A DNA stretch of 5,365 nucleotides from Methylobacter sp. (lineage in GTDB: Bacteria > Pseudomonadota > Gammaproteobacteria > Methylococcales > Methylomonadaceae), in the NCBI GenBank assembly GCA_023229605.1, contig JALNYY010000204.1:1-5365 (forward strand), in the 5' to 3' direction. Below, piece by piece: positions 1-5,190 of this stretch. The position numbers and the translations under genes are program-made. Within the stretch, counting starts at the first letter, position 1. Every line of letters starts with the position of its first letter. Below the pieces are notes generated by a model, which saw nothing but the letters and a program-made list of their open reading frames with translations, was not told the origin of the DNA and did no database searches.

Positions 1-72
1 CGCAAACAAAATCAGGCGGCGTTACTGGCATTGGATTTTTTGCGGCGCTATTTGCAACAGAAAGAACTGTAA
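1..72 (+). CDS. C-terminal 23 codons of an unrecognised protein (gene enters from the left)
   Basis: The frame starting at base 1 is open to a TAA at 70-72 and encodes a helical, leucine-rich tail containing QAALLALDFLRRYLQ and ending KEL. I do not recognise the family from so short a piece. It is credible as coding because a second, diverged copy lies at 2624-2695, directly before uup, and most differences between the copies are synonymous, which implies selection on the protein. The run of A, L, R and Q residues suggests an amphipathic C-terminal helix. A strong hairpin starts ten bases after the stop. The gene body, and so its function, is outside the window. Confidence 0.6.
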   Translation, partial: RKQNQAALLALDFLRRYLQQKEL

Positions 73-81
73 GCGGTTGGG

Positions 82-128
82 GAGAGTAACCATTGCGGTT
101 GAATAAGCGCAACGGCTAGATTACTCTC
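82..128 (+). other. Nested stem-loop between the partial gene and the SLOG/SLATT gene
   Basis: GAGAGTAA at 82-89 is perfectly complementary to TTACTCTC at 121-128. Inside it, CC (90-91) can pair with GG (114-115) and TTGCG (93-97) with CGCAA (108-112), around a 10-base loop; the five bases 116-120 bulge out. The position just after a stop codon suggests a transcription end or an mRNA-stabilising structure for the upstream gene, but no T-run follows, so it is not a canonical intrinsic terminator. It could equally act in the 5' leader of the gene starting at 169. Confidence 0.45.
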
Positions 129-158
129 AGCAACATGTTTGCCATATCGATCACTTAT

Positions 159-162
159 GGAG
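159..162 (+). promoter_or_regulatory. Ribosome binding site deciding the start at 169
   Basis: GGAG at 159-162 lies six bases upstream of the ATG at 169. This favours 169 over the in-frame TTG at 139 and the ATG at 157, neither of which has a clear purine-rich site at a useful distance. The conserved Rossmann strand begins only about 15 residues after the chosen start, as expected for this kind of domain. Confidence 0.6.
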
Positions 163-168
163 TCCACC

Positions 169-2001
169 ATGCCCAAGCAAAACACCGCGTCGTTCCCCAA
201 AAAACCACGCCTGGCGCTGCAAGTCGGCGTGACCGGACACCGCCCCTGCCGTTTGCCGGTCGATAGCGGTGATTTAAAGGTCCGCATAGCCGAAACCTTG
301 CAAACCATTGCGCAAGCCTACCGGGAATTTGCAGCGACCGCCGATGCACAAACTGCCTACGATGCCGAGTCCCCCGCATTGCGCTTATTATCGCCGCTGG
401 CAGAAGGCGCAGACCGCATCGCGGCCGTTGGCGGATTGGCGGCAGGCTATGAATTGCAATGCCCGTTGCCGTTTTTGCGAAACCTGTACATTGACGATTT
501 TGCCGAAACGCCCGGCTCTTTGGATGAATTTGACCTGCTGCTGGGAAAGGCGACGAAAATTCTGGAACTCGATGGCGATCGTAACAACAAACCCCAAGCG
601 TACCGGAACGTCGGCCACTTGGTGCTGAACCATTCCGATCTGGTGCTGGCTATTTGGGATGGCGAAGAAAATCCAGACTCTCCCGGCACTCCCGGTATGG
701 TTGCGAAAGCGCGGCGCATCGGCTTGCCGATAGTTTGGGTCAATACCCTGGAGCCGGATAAAGTGCAGTTTCTCGATCCCTGTTCGCCGACCAATGATTG
801 GCAAGGCTTTAACAAAACCGTCATTGTTGATTTCCTGAACTATTGCCTGTTGCCGCCGGAAAACAGCGACGCATCAGCCCGGACAAACTATTGGGGAAAA
901 CTTTGCCCAGCCCCGAAAGACGCCTATGAAACGTATTTCTCCGATCCCGAACCTTGCCGGAATCTATTAGGCAGCCTGTATCGCGGATTTTTTGCGCTGC
1001 TGGGCAAGACCGGCAGGCAACGGTTTAACTTTTTCGGCACCCCTTACCGGCAAGACGCCGGCGATCAATGGCAAACCTTGACCGAGGCCGGAAGTCTATT
1101 TCATTTCCCACAGCCGGTGCAGGAACATTTTATCCGCGCTGACAGCTTGGCGAGCCATTACGCCGACAAATATCGCGGCACGTTTGTCGGTTGCTTCGTG
1201 TTAGGCGGTTTTGCGGTGTTGTGCGCCTTGCTGGGCGGGCCGTTTGCCGGGTTTTCGCTTGAATTTAAACTACTTGGCCCCTGGTTTGCGACGCTTGAGC
1301 TGACCCTGATACTGTTGGTTTTACTGTTGATTCACCGTGGCAGGCATCAAGATTATCATCGCCGCTGGCTGGATTACCGCTTGTTGGCCGAGCGCTTGCG
1401 GCAAGCGGCGTTCCTGATGCCTATCGGCATTGTGCCGCATGGTTCGCTGCCTGCTTATGAATCCCGCGAAGATCGGGATCATGCCTGGATAGAGTGGTTT
1501 GCGCAGGCCGTGATACGTTCTGACGGCATGAGCAACGGCATCATCGATGCCGGGCATAGGCAAAATTACCGCGATTATTTATGCCGCATCGTCGCCGGCC
1601 AAGTTGCGTACCATCATACCAACGCCGAACAAAACGAACGCATCGTCCACACTTTACATTATGCGAACTTGATGCTTTTAGGCTTGATTATTACGGCGTG
1701 TGCGGTGCATATTTTTCATTTAGTCCACGCGGATACGGAACTCACCATCGCAGCAACGGTGTTACCCGCCTTCGGCGCTACCATCGCCGGTATCTTAAGC
1801 CAAGGCGAATTTAACCGCATAGCCCATCGTTCCGGTGGCATGGCGACTCATCTCGCTAAAATCGAAAACTGCTTGAAGACTTCGTCGCCGACAGCGGAAT
1901 TTTTGGTCGAGCAAGCCAGTCAAGTTATCGCCATCCTGAGCCAGGAACTGTCCGACTGGCGCATCATTTTCCGCGTCAAACCGTTGGAGATACACGCATG
2001 A
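169..2001 (+). CDS. SLOG-like nucleotide-sensing domain fused to four-helix SLATT-like membrane effector
   Basis: The 610-residue protein starts with a Rossmann-type domain. It has a first strand and loop LALQVGVTGHRP (15-26), then LSPLAEGADR (74-83), LPF and the DDF region (about 100-111), HSDLVLAIWDG (155-165) and a GT-containing turn before AKARRIGLPIVWV (179-191). This motif order matches the SLOG superfamily, predicted to bind or process nucleotide-derived ligands. The C-terminal half has four hydrophobic segments: about 338-362, 367-389, 498-519 and 524-543. A long cytosolic stretch between the pairs contains RRWLDYRLLAERLR (398-411). The R/W-x-x-R-x-x-AE-x-LR pattern and paired helices resemble SLATT (2TM effector) domains, predicted to form membrane pores in immunity systems. 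There is no signal peptide. The gene stands alone, with no same-strand partner, so sensor and effector appear to be in one polypeptide. Domain assignment is by motif reading; the defence role is inference. Confidence 0.75.
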   Translation: MPKQNTASFPKKPRLALQVGVTGHRPCRLPVDSGDLKVRIAETLQTIAQAYREFAATADAQTAYDAESPALRLLSPLAEGADRIAAVGGLAAGYELQCPLPFLRNLYIDDFAETPGSLDEFDLLLGKATKILELDGDRNNKPQAYRNVGHLVLNHSDLVLAIWDGEENPDSPGTPGMVAKARRIGLPIVWVNTLEPDKVQFLDPCSPTNDWQGFNKTVIVDFLNYCLLPPENSDASARTNYWGKLCPAPKDAYETYFSDPEPCRNLLGSLYRGFFALLGKTGRQRFNFFGTPYRQDAGDQWQTLTEAGSLFHFPQPVQEHFIRADSLASHYADKYRGTFVGCFVLGGFAVLCALLGGPFAGFSLEFKLLGPWFATLELTLILLVLLLIHRGRHQDYHRRWLDYRLLAERLRQAAFLMPIGIVPHGSLPAYESREDRDHAWIEWFAQAVIRSDGMSNGIIDAGHRQNYRDYLCRIVAGQVAYHHTNAEQNERIVHTLHYANLMLLGLIITACAVHIFHLVHADTELTIAATVLPAFGATIAGILSQGEFNRIAHRSGGMATHLAKIENCLKTSSPTAEFLVEQASQVIAILSQELSDWRIIFRVKPLEIHA

Positions 2002-2010
2002 GGCCCTACC

Positions 2011-2058
2011 AACCCAAGCCGGGGCGTAATGCCCAGCCCGAAATGAGGCGCTGGGGTT
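2011..2058 (+). other. Overlapping hairpins just after the SLOG/SLATT gene
   Basis: Three mutually competing pairings start about ten bases after the stop codon: GGGC 2022-2025 with GCCC 2031-2034; CCCAGC 2032-2037 with GCTGGG 2050-2055; and AACCC 2011-2015 with GGGTT 2054-2058. They could form an mRNA 3' end structure, but the following bases are A-rich rather than T-rich on this strand, so a standard intrinsic terminator is not supported. Confidence 0.3.
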
Positions 2059-2090
2059 ATAGGATTGAACTTAAAAAAATCAGTTGGAGC

Positions 2091-2141
2091 GCGTGAAATC
2101 CGTTCGTGCCGAATCTGTCGAAGCATGAGCGGATTTCATGC
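2091..2141. repeat. REP-like palindrome, 19-bp stem
   Basis: Bases 2091-2109 pair with 2123-2141 along a continuous 19-bp stem with three G-T wobbles (2093/2139, 2103/2129, 2106/2126), leaving a 13-base loop. The core includes TGAAATCCG (2094-2102) and its exact complement CGGATTTCA (2130-2138). The inner part, CCGTTCGTGC with loop bases CTGTCGAA, resembles a palindrome I recall as widely dispersed between genes in many proteobacteria. A single copy is present here, so its repetitive nature cannot be shown from this window. A smaller hairpin, CAGGA-CTAA-TCCTG, follows at 2149-2162. Confidence 0.55.
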
Positions 2142-2339
2142 CGCCGCACAGGACTAATCCTGCCTGCAACTTAGGCGGGACGGGGTTTGCAACTCATGCG
2201 CATCAAAAGCCAAGGCATAAATCGATGAAGAGTATGAAGTTCATGAAGAAAAACGAGGGTAAAACTTCGAATCTTTCATGGTTAATTAATCAAGAACTTG
2301 CCGGCGATAAAGGCTTGCAAGTCCAATGTCGTTAAGTTA
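2142..2339. other. Gene-poor stretch with no convincing coding sequence
   Basis: The only open frame of note on the + strand begins inside the REP-like palindrome at 2138 and ends at 2335. It has no ribosome binding site and its first third looks like translated repeat DNA. Within it, ATGAAGNNN occurs three times in tandem (2225-2251), giving the peptide MKSMKFMKK. A small hairpin joins ACTTGC (2296-2301) and GCAAGT (2317-2322). I see no RNA gene or conserved protein here. Confidence 0.4.
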
Positions 2340-2370
2340 AGAAAACATCTTTAAAAACAATGTGTTTTCT
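2340..2370. other. Hairpin with AGAAAACA/TGTTTTCT stem
   Basis: AGAAAACA (2340-2347) is perfectly complementary to TGTTTTCT (2363-2370) around a 15-base AT-rich loop. The 3' arm carries a four-T run, but the stem is AT-rich and weak, so it could be a poor bidirectional terminator or chance. It sits between the gene-poor stretch and the 76-bp inverted-repeat element. Confidence 0.25.
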
Positions 2371-2401
2371 GTTGCGGACGTTGAACTGCGTTCTCGCCGC
2401 T

Positions 2402-2477
2402 GTAGGGCGTGCCGTGCGCGCCTTTCCCGAAGCTTAAAAAACTGTGCCGTCTCTTTGACGCGCACGGCGCGCCCTAC
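2402..2477. repeat. 76-bp element with 19-bp inverted ends (MITE- or REPIN-like)
   Basis: The left end (2402-2420, GTAGGGCGTGCCGTGCGCG) is the reverse complement of the right end (2459-2477) except for one position, where T2410 faces G2469 and can still pair as a wobble. The 38 bases between have no coding potential and include a six-A run (2435-2440). Compact length, GC-rich terminal inverted repeats and no internal gene suggest a non-autonomous mobile or REP-derived repeat. The GTAGGGCG...CGCCCTAC ends resemble dispersed repeats I recall from several gammaproteobacteria. No target-site duplication is obvious at the edges. Confidence 0.55.
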
Positions 2478-2557
2478 TCGATTAACATAAAGCTATCAAT
2501 ATCTTTGCGTTGGTTTCGATCCACTCATTTCGCGGTAAAGGCTAAGCCATTATCCTA

Positions 2558-2563
2558 TATAAT
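2558..2563 (+). promoter_or_regulatory. Consensus -10 box upstream of uup
   Basis: TATAAT at 2558-2563 matches the sigma-70 -10 consensus exactly and lies 133 bases before the uup start, with no same-strand gene body in between. No good -35 hexamer sits 16-18 bases upstream (the bases there read like GTAAAG), so the call rests on the -10 box alone. A transcript would start near 2570, just before the GGAGA at 2576-2580, and would carry the remnant gene tail followed by uup. Confidence 0.4.
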
Positions 2564-2573
2564 ACGCCGCTGA

Positions 2574-2695
2574 CTGGAGACGGATTTCATCAAACCACCG
2601 GATCAGTGGCAGGCCCTATTAACGTCAAGCAAAATCAGGCGGCGTTGCTGGCACTGGATTTATTACGACGCTATTTACAACATAAAGAACTTTAA
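2574..2695 (+). pseudogene. Diverged second copy of the gene tail at 1-72, probably frameshifted
   Basis: Codons 2624-2695 encode VKQNQAALLALDLLRRY and onward to KEL-stop, matching the tail at 1-72 in 20 of 23 residues and about 85% of bases. Upstream in that same frame the peptide looks non-coding and there is no ATG. In the neighbouring frame, 2574-2626 reads DFIKPPDQWQALLTS, which looks protein-like, so one base appears to have been lost near 2622-2630. GGAGA at 2576-2580 is followed after eight bases by ATC (2589), possibly a mutated start, although the piece may simply be the cut 3' end of a longer gene. The TAA at 2693-2695 ends one base before the uup ATG, so translation of the tail, if any, could couple to uup. 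Frameshift and origin are inference. Confidence 0.5.
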
Positions 2696-2696
2696 A

Positions 2697-4595
2697 ATGC
2701 CCTTACTACGATTGACCAACGTTTCCATTGCTTTTGGAACTCACGCTTTATTGAAAAACTCTGATTTTCAGCTGGATGCAGGGGAGCGGGTAGGCTTGTT
2801 AGGCCGCAACGGCGAGGGCAAATCGACCTTGATGAAGATCATTGCCGGTAATATCCAGCCCGATCACGGCGATATTTGGCGGCAACCGGGATTAAGGCTG
2901 GCATGGCTGGAGCAAACGCCCGATTTGCCTGATGACGCGACCATCTACGATGCCGTTGCAGGCGGCTTGGGCGAGCTGGGCGAGTGGATTACCCGTTATC
3001 ATGCGATGACGTTAACCATGGATTACGAAGACGATAAGGCCTTGAATGAGCTGGGCGATTTGCAGCACAAACTCGAAGCGCATAACGGCTGGCATTTTCA
3101 GCAACGGGTCGAAACCACCTTAAGCAAACTGGATTTGCCCGGCGAATTGAAAATCAGCGGCTTGTCCGGCGGCTGGAAACGGCGCGTAGCCTTGGCCAGG
3201 GCCCTGGTCATAGAGCCTGAAGTGTTATTGCTGGATGAGCCGACCAACCATCTGGATTTTGAAAGCATCACCTGGCTGGAAGAACAGATCCTCAATTTTC
3301 AGGGGGCGGTATTATTCGTGACCCATGACCGTTCGTTCCTGCAAAAACTGGCGACCCGCATTATCGATCTGGATCGCGGCAATCTGGTGTCCTGGCAGGG
3401 CAGTTATGACGATTATTTGACCCGAAAAGCCGCAGCACTGGAGGACGAAGCCAATCAAAATGCCGAGTTCGACAAGAAGCTGGCCGATGAGGAAGTCTGG
3501 ATCAGACAGGGCGTAAAAGCCCGGCGCACCCGCAATGAAGGCCGGGTCAGGGCGTTGGAGAAATTGCGCAACGAACGCGCCCAACGCCGCAATACCCAAG
3601 GCACCAGCAAAATATCCCTGGACAGGGGCGATGCTTCCGGTAAAAAAGTGATCGAAGTTAACGACATCAGCTTTGGTTATGCTGACCGAGCGATTGTTAA
3701 GCATTTTTCCACACTGATTCAACGCGGCGATAAAATCGGCCTGATTGGCCCTAACGGTGCTGGTAAATCGACGTTGTTAAAATTGCTGTTGAAGCAGCTG
3801 GAACCCGACAGCGGCACGGTAGAGCAGGGCACCCGCCTTGAAATCGCCTACTTTGACCAGTTGCGCGATCAACTCGATCCGAACATGACCGTCGCCGATA
3901 CCGTCGCCGATGGTAATGATTTTGTCGAAATCGCCGGTAATCAACGGCATGTCATGTCGTATCTGGGTGATTTCCTGTTTGCCCCGGCCAGAGCGCGTTC
4001 TCCAGTGAAAAGCTTGTCGGGCGGCGAGAAAAACCGTTTGTTGCTGGCGCGGTTATTTACCAAACCCTCCAACCTGATCATCATGGACGAACCGACCAAT
4101 GACCTGGATTTGGAAACCCTGGAACTGCTGGAAGAAAAACTGGTCGATTTTGACGGCACTTTGCTGCTGGTCAGTCATGACCGGGCGTTTCTGGACAACG
4201 TCGTGACCAGCGTTTTCGTGCTTGACGGTTCGGGAGAAGTCGATGAGTTTGTCGGCGGTTACAGCGACTGGATGAACCATGTCAAACAGGCGAAACAGGC
4301 CGAAACAACTGCTGCGAAGGTGACCAAGCAGGAAAAGCCAGCTGCACAGATTCCCGCACCTGCCGCAACCAAAAAAAAACTGAGCTTTAAAGAACAGCAG
4401 GAGTTGAATAAGTTGCCGGAACTGATTAGCGACCTGGAAACCCGGCAAGCGGAATTAAATCAGCAAATCAGCGCGCCGGAGTTCTATAAAAAAGATCAAG
4501 TTATCGTCGCCAAGACCCTGGACGAACTGAAACTGATCGACGCCGAACTGGAGCGGGTTTATCAGCGTTGGGATGAGCTGGAAGCGATGATCTAA
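2697..4595 (+). CDS. uup: ABC-F family ATPase Uup
   Basis: The protein has 632 residues, near the roughly 635 of E. coli Uup, and two ABC cassettes without membrane segments. Cassette 1 has Walker A GRNGEGKST (36-44), signature LSGGW (156-160), Walker B LLLDEP (177-182) and switch histidine H210. Cassette 2 has GPNGAGKST (351-359), LSGGE (440-444), MDEP (463-466) and H494. Between them lies the charged linker typical of Uup, including EEVWIRQGVKARRTRNEGRV (265-284). A Lys/Ala/Pro-rich hinge (about 531-562) leads to the C-terminal coiled coil (about 563-632) known to bind DNA in Uup. E. coli Uup is a cytosolic ATPase linked to transposon precise excision, replication-intermediate processing and ribosome function. 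The ATG at 2697 is the only normal start before the conserved MPLLRLTNVS; its ribosome site is weak (AAAGAA at 2684-2689). In-frame sequence runs open upstream to 2574 without a usual start codon. The E in the first Walker A, where E. coli has A, should not block ATP binding. Confidence 0.95.
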   Translation: MPLLRLTNVSIAFGTHALLKNSDFQLDAGERVGLLGRNGEGKSTLMKIIAGNIQPDHGDIWRQPGLRLAWLEQTPDLPDDATIYDAVAGGLGELGEWITRYHAMTLTMDYEDDKALNELGDLQHKLEAHNGWHFQQRVETTLSKLDLPGELKISGLSGGWKRRVALARALVIEPEVLLLDEPTNHLDFESITWLEEQILNFQGAVLFVTHDRSFLQKLATRIIDLDRGNLVSWQGSYDDYLTRKAAALEDEANQNAEFDKKLADEEVWIRQGVKARRTRNEGRVRALEKLRNERAQRRNTQGTSKISLDRGDASGKKVIEVNDISFGYADRAIVKHFSTLIQRGDKIGLIGPNGAGKSTLLKLLLKQLEPDSGTVEQGTRLEIAYFDQLRDQLDPNMTVADTVADGNDFVEIAGNQRHVMSYLGDFLFAPARARSPVKSLSGGEKNRLLLARLFTKPSNLIIMDEPTNDLDLETLELLEEKLVDFDGTLLLVSHDRAFLDNVVTSVFVLDGSGEVDEFVGGYSDWMNHVKQAKQAETTAAKVTKQEKPAAQIPAPAATKKKLSFKEQQELNKLPELISDLETRQAELNQQISAPEFYKKDQVIVAKTLDELKLIDAELERVYQRWDELEAMI

Positions 4596-4628
4596 GCAAG
4601 CGGCGGCTGCCAAAAGCAGGTAAGGTCG

Positions 4629-4657
4629 TTGCGCTGAAACGCAATATCGATTATTCT
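4629..4657 (+). promoter_or_regulatory. Promoter of the tRNA-Ser gene
   Basis: TTGCGC (4629-4634) and TATTCT (4652-4657) are separated by exactly 17 bases, followed by a GC-rich discriminator (ACGCGG), which in bacterial stable-RNA promoters is linked to stringent control by ppGpp. The initiation point would be near 4664, about 30 bases before the mature tRNA. Both boxes are imperfect (3/6 and 4/6), so the position and spacing carry the call. Confidence 0.5.
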
Positions 4658-4662
4658 ACGCG

Positions 4663-4685
4663 GCTTCCCGCTATTTGCGGGGAGC
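4663..4685 (+). other. Leader hairpin between tRNA promoter and mature tRNA
   Basis: Bases 4663-4671 (GCTTCCCGC) pair with 4677-4685 (GCGGGGAGC) in a nine-base-pair stem with one G-T wobble and a TATTT loop. It would form the very 5' end of the tRNA precursor and end nine bases before the mature tRNA. No T-run follows, so it is unlikely to be the uup terminator, although it may block 3' exonucleases on a uup transcript. Confidence 0.45.
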
Positions 4686-4694
4686 AAGAAGTTA

Positions 4695-4782
4695 GGAGAG
4701 ATGGCCGAGTGGTCGAAGGCGCACGCCTGGAAAGTGTGTATACGGCAACGTATCGAGGGTTCGAACCCCTCTCTCTCCGCCA
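4695..4782 (+). tRNA. tRNA-Ser (anticodon GGA)
   Basis: A complete class II tRNA folds here. The acceptor stem is GGAGAGA (4695-4701) with TCTCTCC (4772-4778), followed by discriminator G4779 and an encoded CCA (4780-4782). The D stem is GCC/GGC, and the anticodon stem 4722-4726/4734-4738 encloses loop CTGGAAA with anticodon GGA at 4729-4731. A long variable arm (TACG-GCAA-CGTA) is typical of serine tRNAs, and the T arm is GAGGG-TTCGAAC-CCCTC (4755-4771). It decodes UCC and UCU. The gene is independent of uup, 99 bases downstream, with its own promoter. No second copy of its 3' end is present in the window. Confidence 0.97.
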
Positions 4783-5098
4783 CTTAACTTATTGATATTT
4801 GTGTGTTTTTATCGTTTTATTTTTATCCGGTGGCTGCAAAGTGGCCGTTGATAAACTTCATAAATCGCCAAATCTGTTCAAAAGTCGCCATTTCAAATTC
4901 TCGTTGTTAATAGCCTGACTCTTAGTCATTCCGCTGCATAAGCACCAATCTCAATTTCAAAATTTATTACACTGCAAATTCTTTTTGCAAAAACCGCGCG
5001 GGTGAAGAGGAGCGATTTTTGGGCGGGGGATTGGCTTGCTTGGGATTTGCGCGTGGCGGTCGGTGGTGTGGCCGGGCTTGGTAGCCCGGCTTGTGGCG
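4783..5098. other. Gene-free, mostly AT-rich DNA 3' of the tRNA
   Basis: No coding sequence with a start, ribosome site and plausible composition is visible on either strand. A T-rich tract (about 4800-4825) directly after the tRNA may help end transcription but lacks a preceding hairpin other than the tRNA arms. TCGCCA occurs twice within about 30 bases (4866-4895), too short to call a repeat. The right part (from about 4995) becomes G-rich and leads into the 3' end of the minus-strand gene remnant. Confidence 0.5.
5071..5090 (-). terminator. GC-rich hairpin after the minus-strand gene remnant
   Basis: GCCGGGC (5071-5077) and GCCCGGC (5084-5090) form a perfect seven-base stem with a six-base loop, beginning eight bases beyond the stop codon of the minus-strand remnant at 5099. 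The position fits a transcription end, but on the minus strand the following bases are CACACCACC rather than a T-run, so this is at best a non-canonical or Rho-assisted terminator. Confidence 0.35.
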
Positions 5099-5190
5099 TT
5101 AGTGCAGGGTTGCTGCCAGTTGTTGGATCAGGGTGTTGAGCAGGCAGTAGATCTGGGTGGACGTGATGGTCTCTTGATCCACTGCGGCGC
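5099..5190 (-). pseudogene. C-terminal remnant of an unrecognised gene cut by the insertion sequence
   Basis: Read on the minus strand, this stretch gives 29 codons, including VDQETITSTQIYCLLNTLIQ, ending in a TAA at 5099-5101. Its composition looks like a real helical protein C-terminus, and a hairpin follows the stop. Upstream, the reading frame meets the end of the IS3-family element at about 5191 and then a stop inside it, so the gene has lost everything before this tail. Family unknown. An alternative is chance open frame, as the piece is short. Confidence 0.35.

Noticed and set aside
99..127. Possible promoter TTGAAT / TACTCT with 17-base spacing for the SLOG/SLATT gene
   Set aside because: Only 4/6 and 3/6 matches and both boxes overlap the 82-128 stem-loop; too weak to call, so the promoter of the gene remains unidentified.
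2138..2335. 65-codon + strand open frame with repeated ATGAAG codons
   Set aside because: Starts inside the REP-like palindrome, has no ribosome site and resembles no protein I know; the MKSMKFMKK start looks like simple-sequence DNA.
2804..2830. Glutamate in the first Walker A of Uup (GRNGEGKST, alanine in E. coli)
   Set aside because: The varied position does not contact the phosphates in a required way; the invariant G, K and S/T are all present, so it is not evidence of loss of function.
4592..4783. Minus-strand frame beginning MAEREGFEPSIRC
   Set aside because: It is the antisense of the tRNA-Ser gene, a frequent false protein in annotations.
4973..4989. TGCAAA/TTTGCA hairpin with T-run as a terminator
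   Set aside because: Six AT-rich pairs with no nearby gene ending into it; expected by chance in AT-rich DNA.
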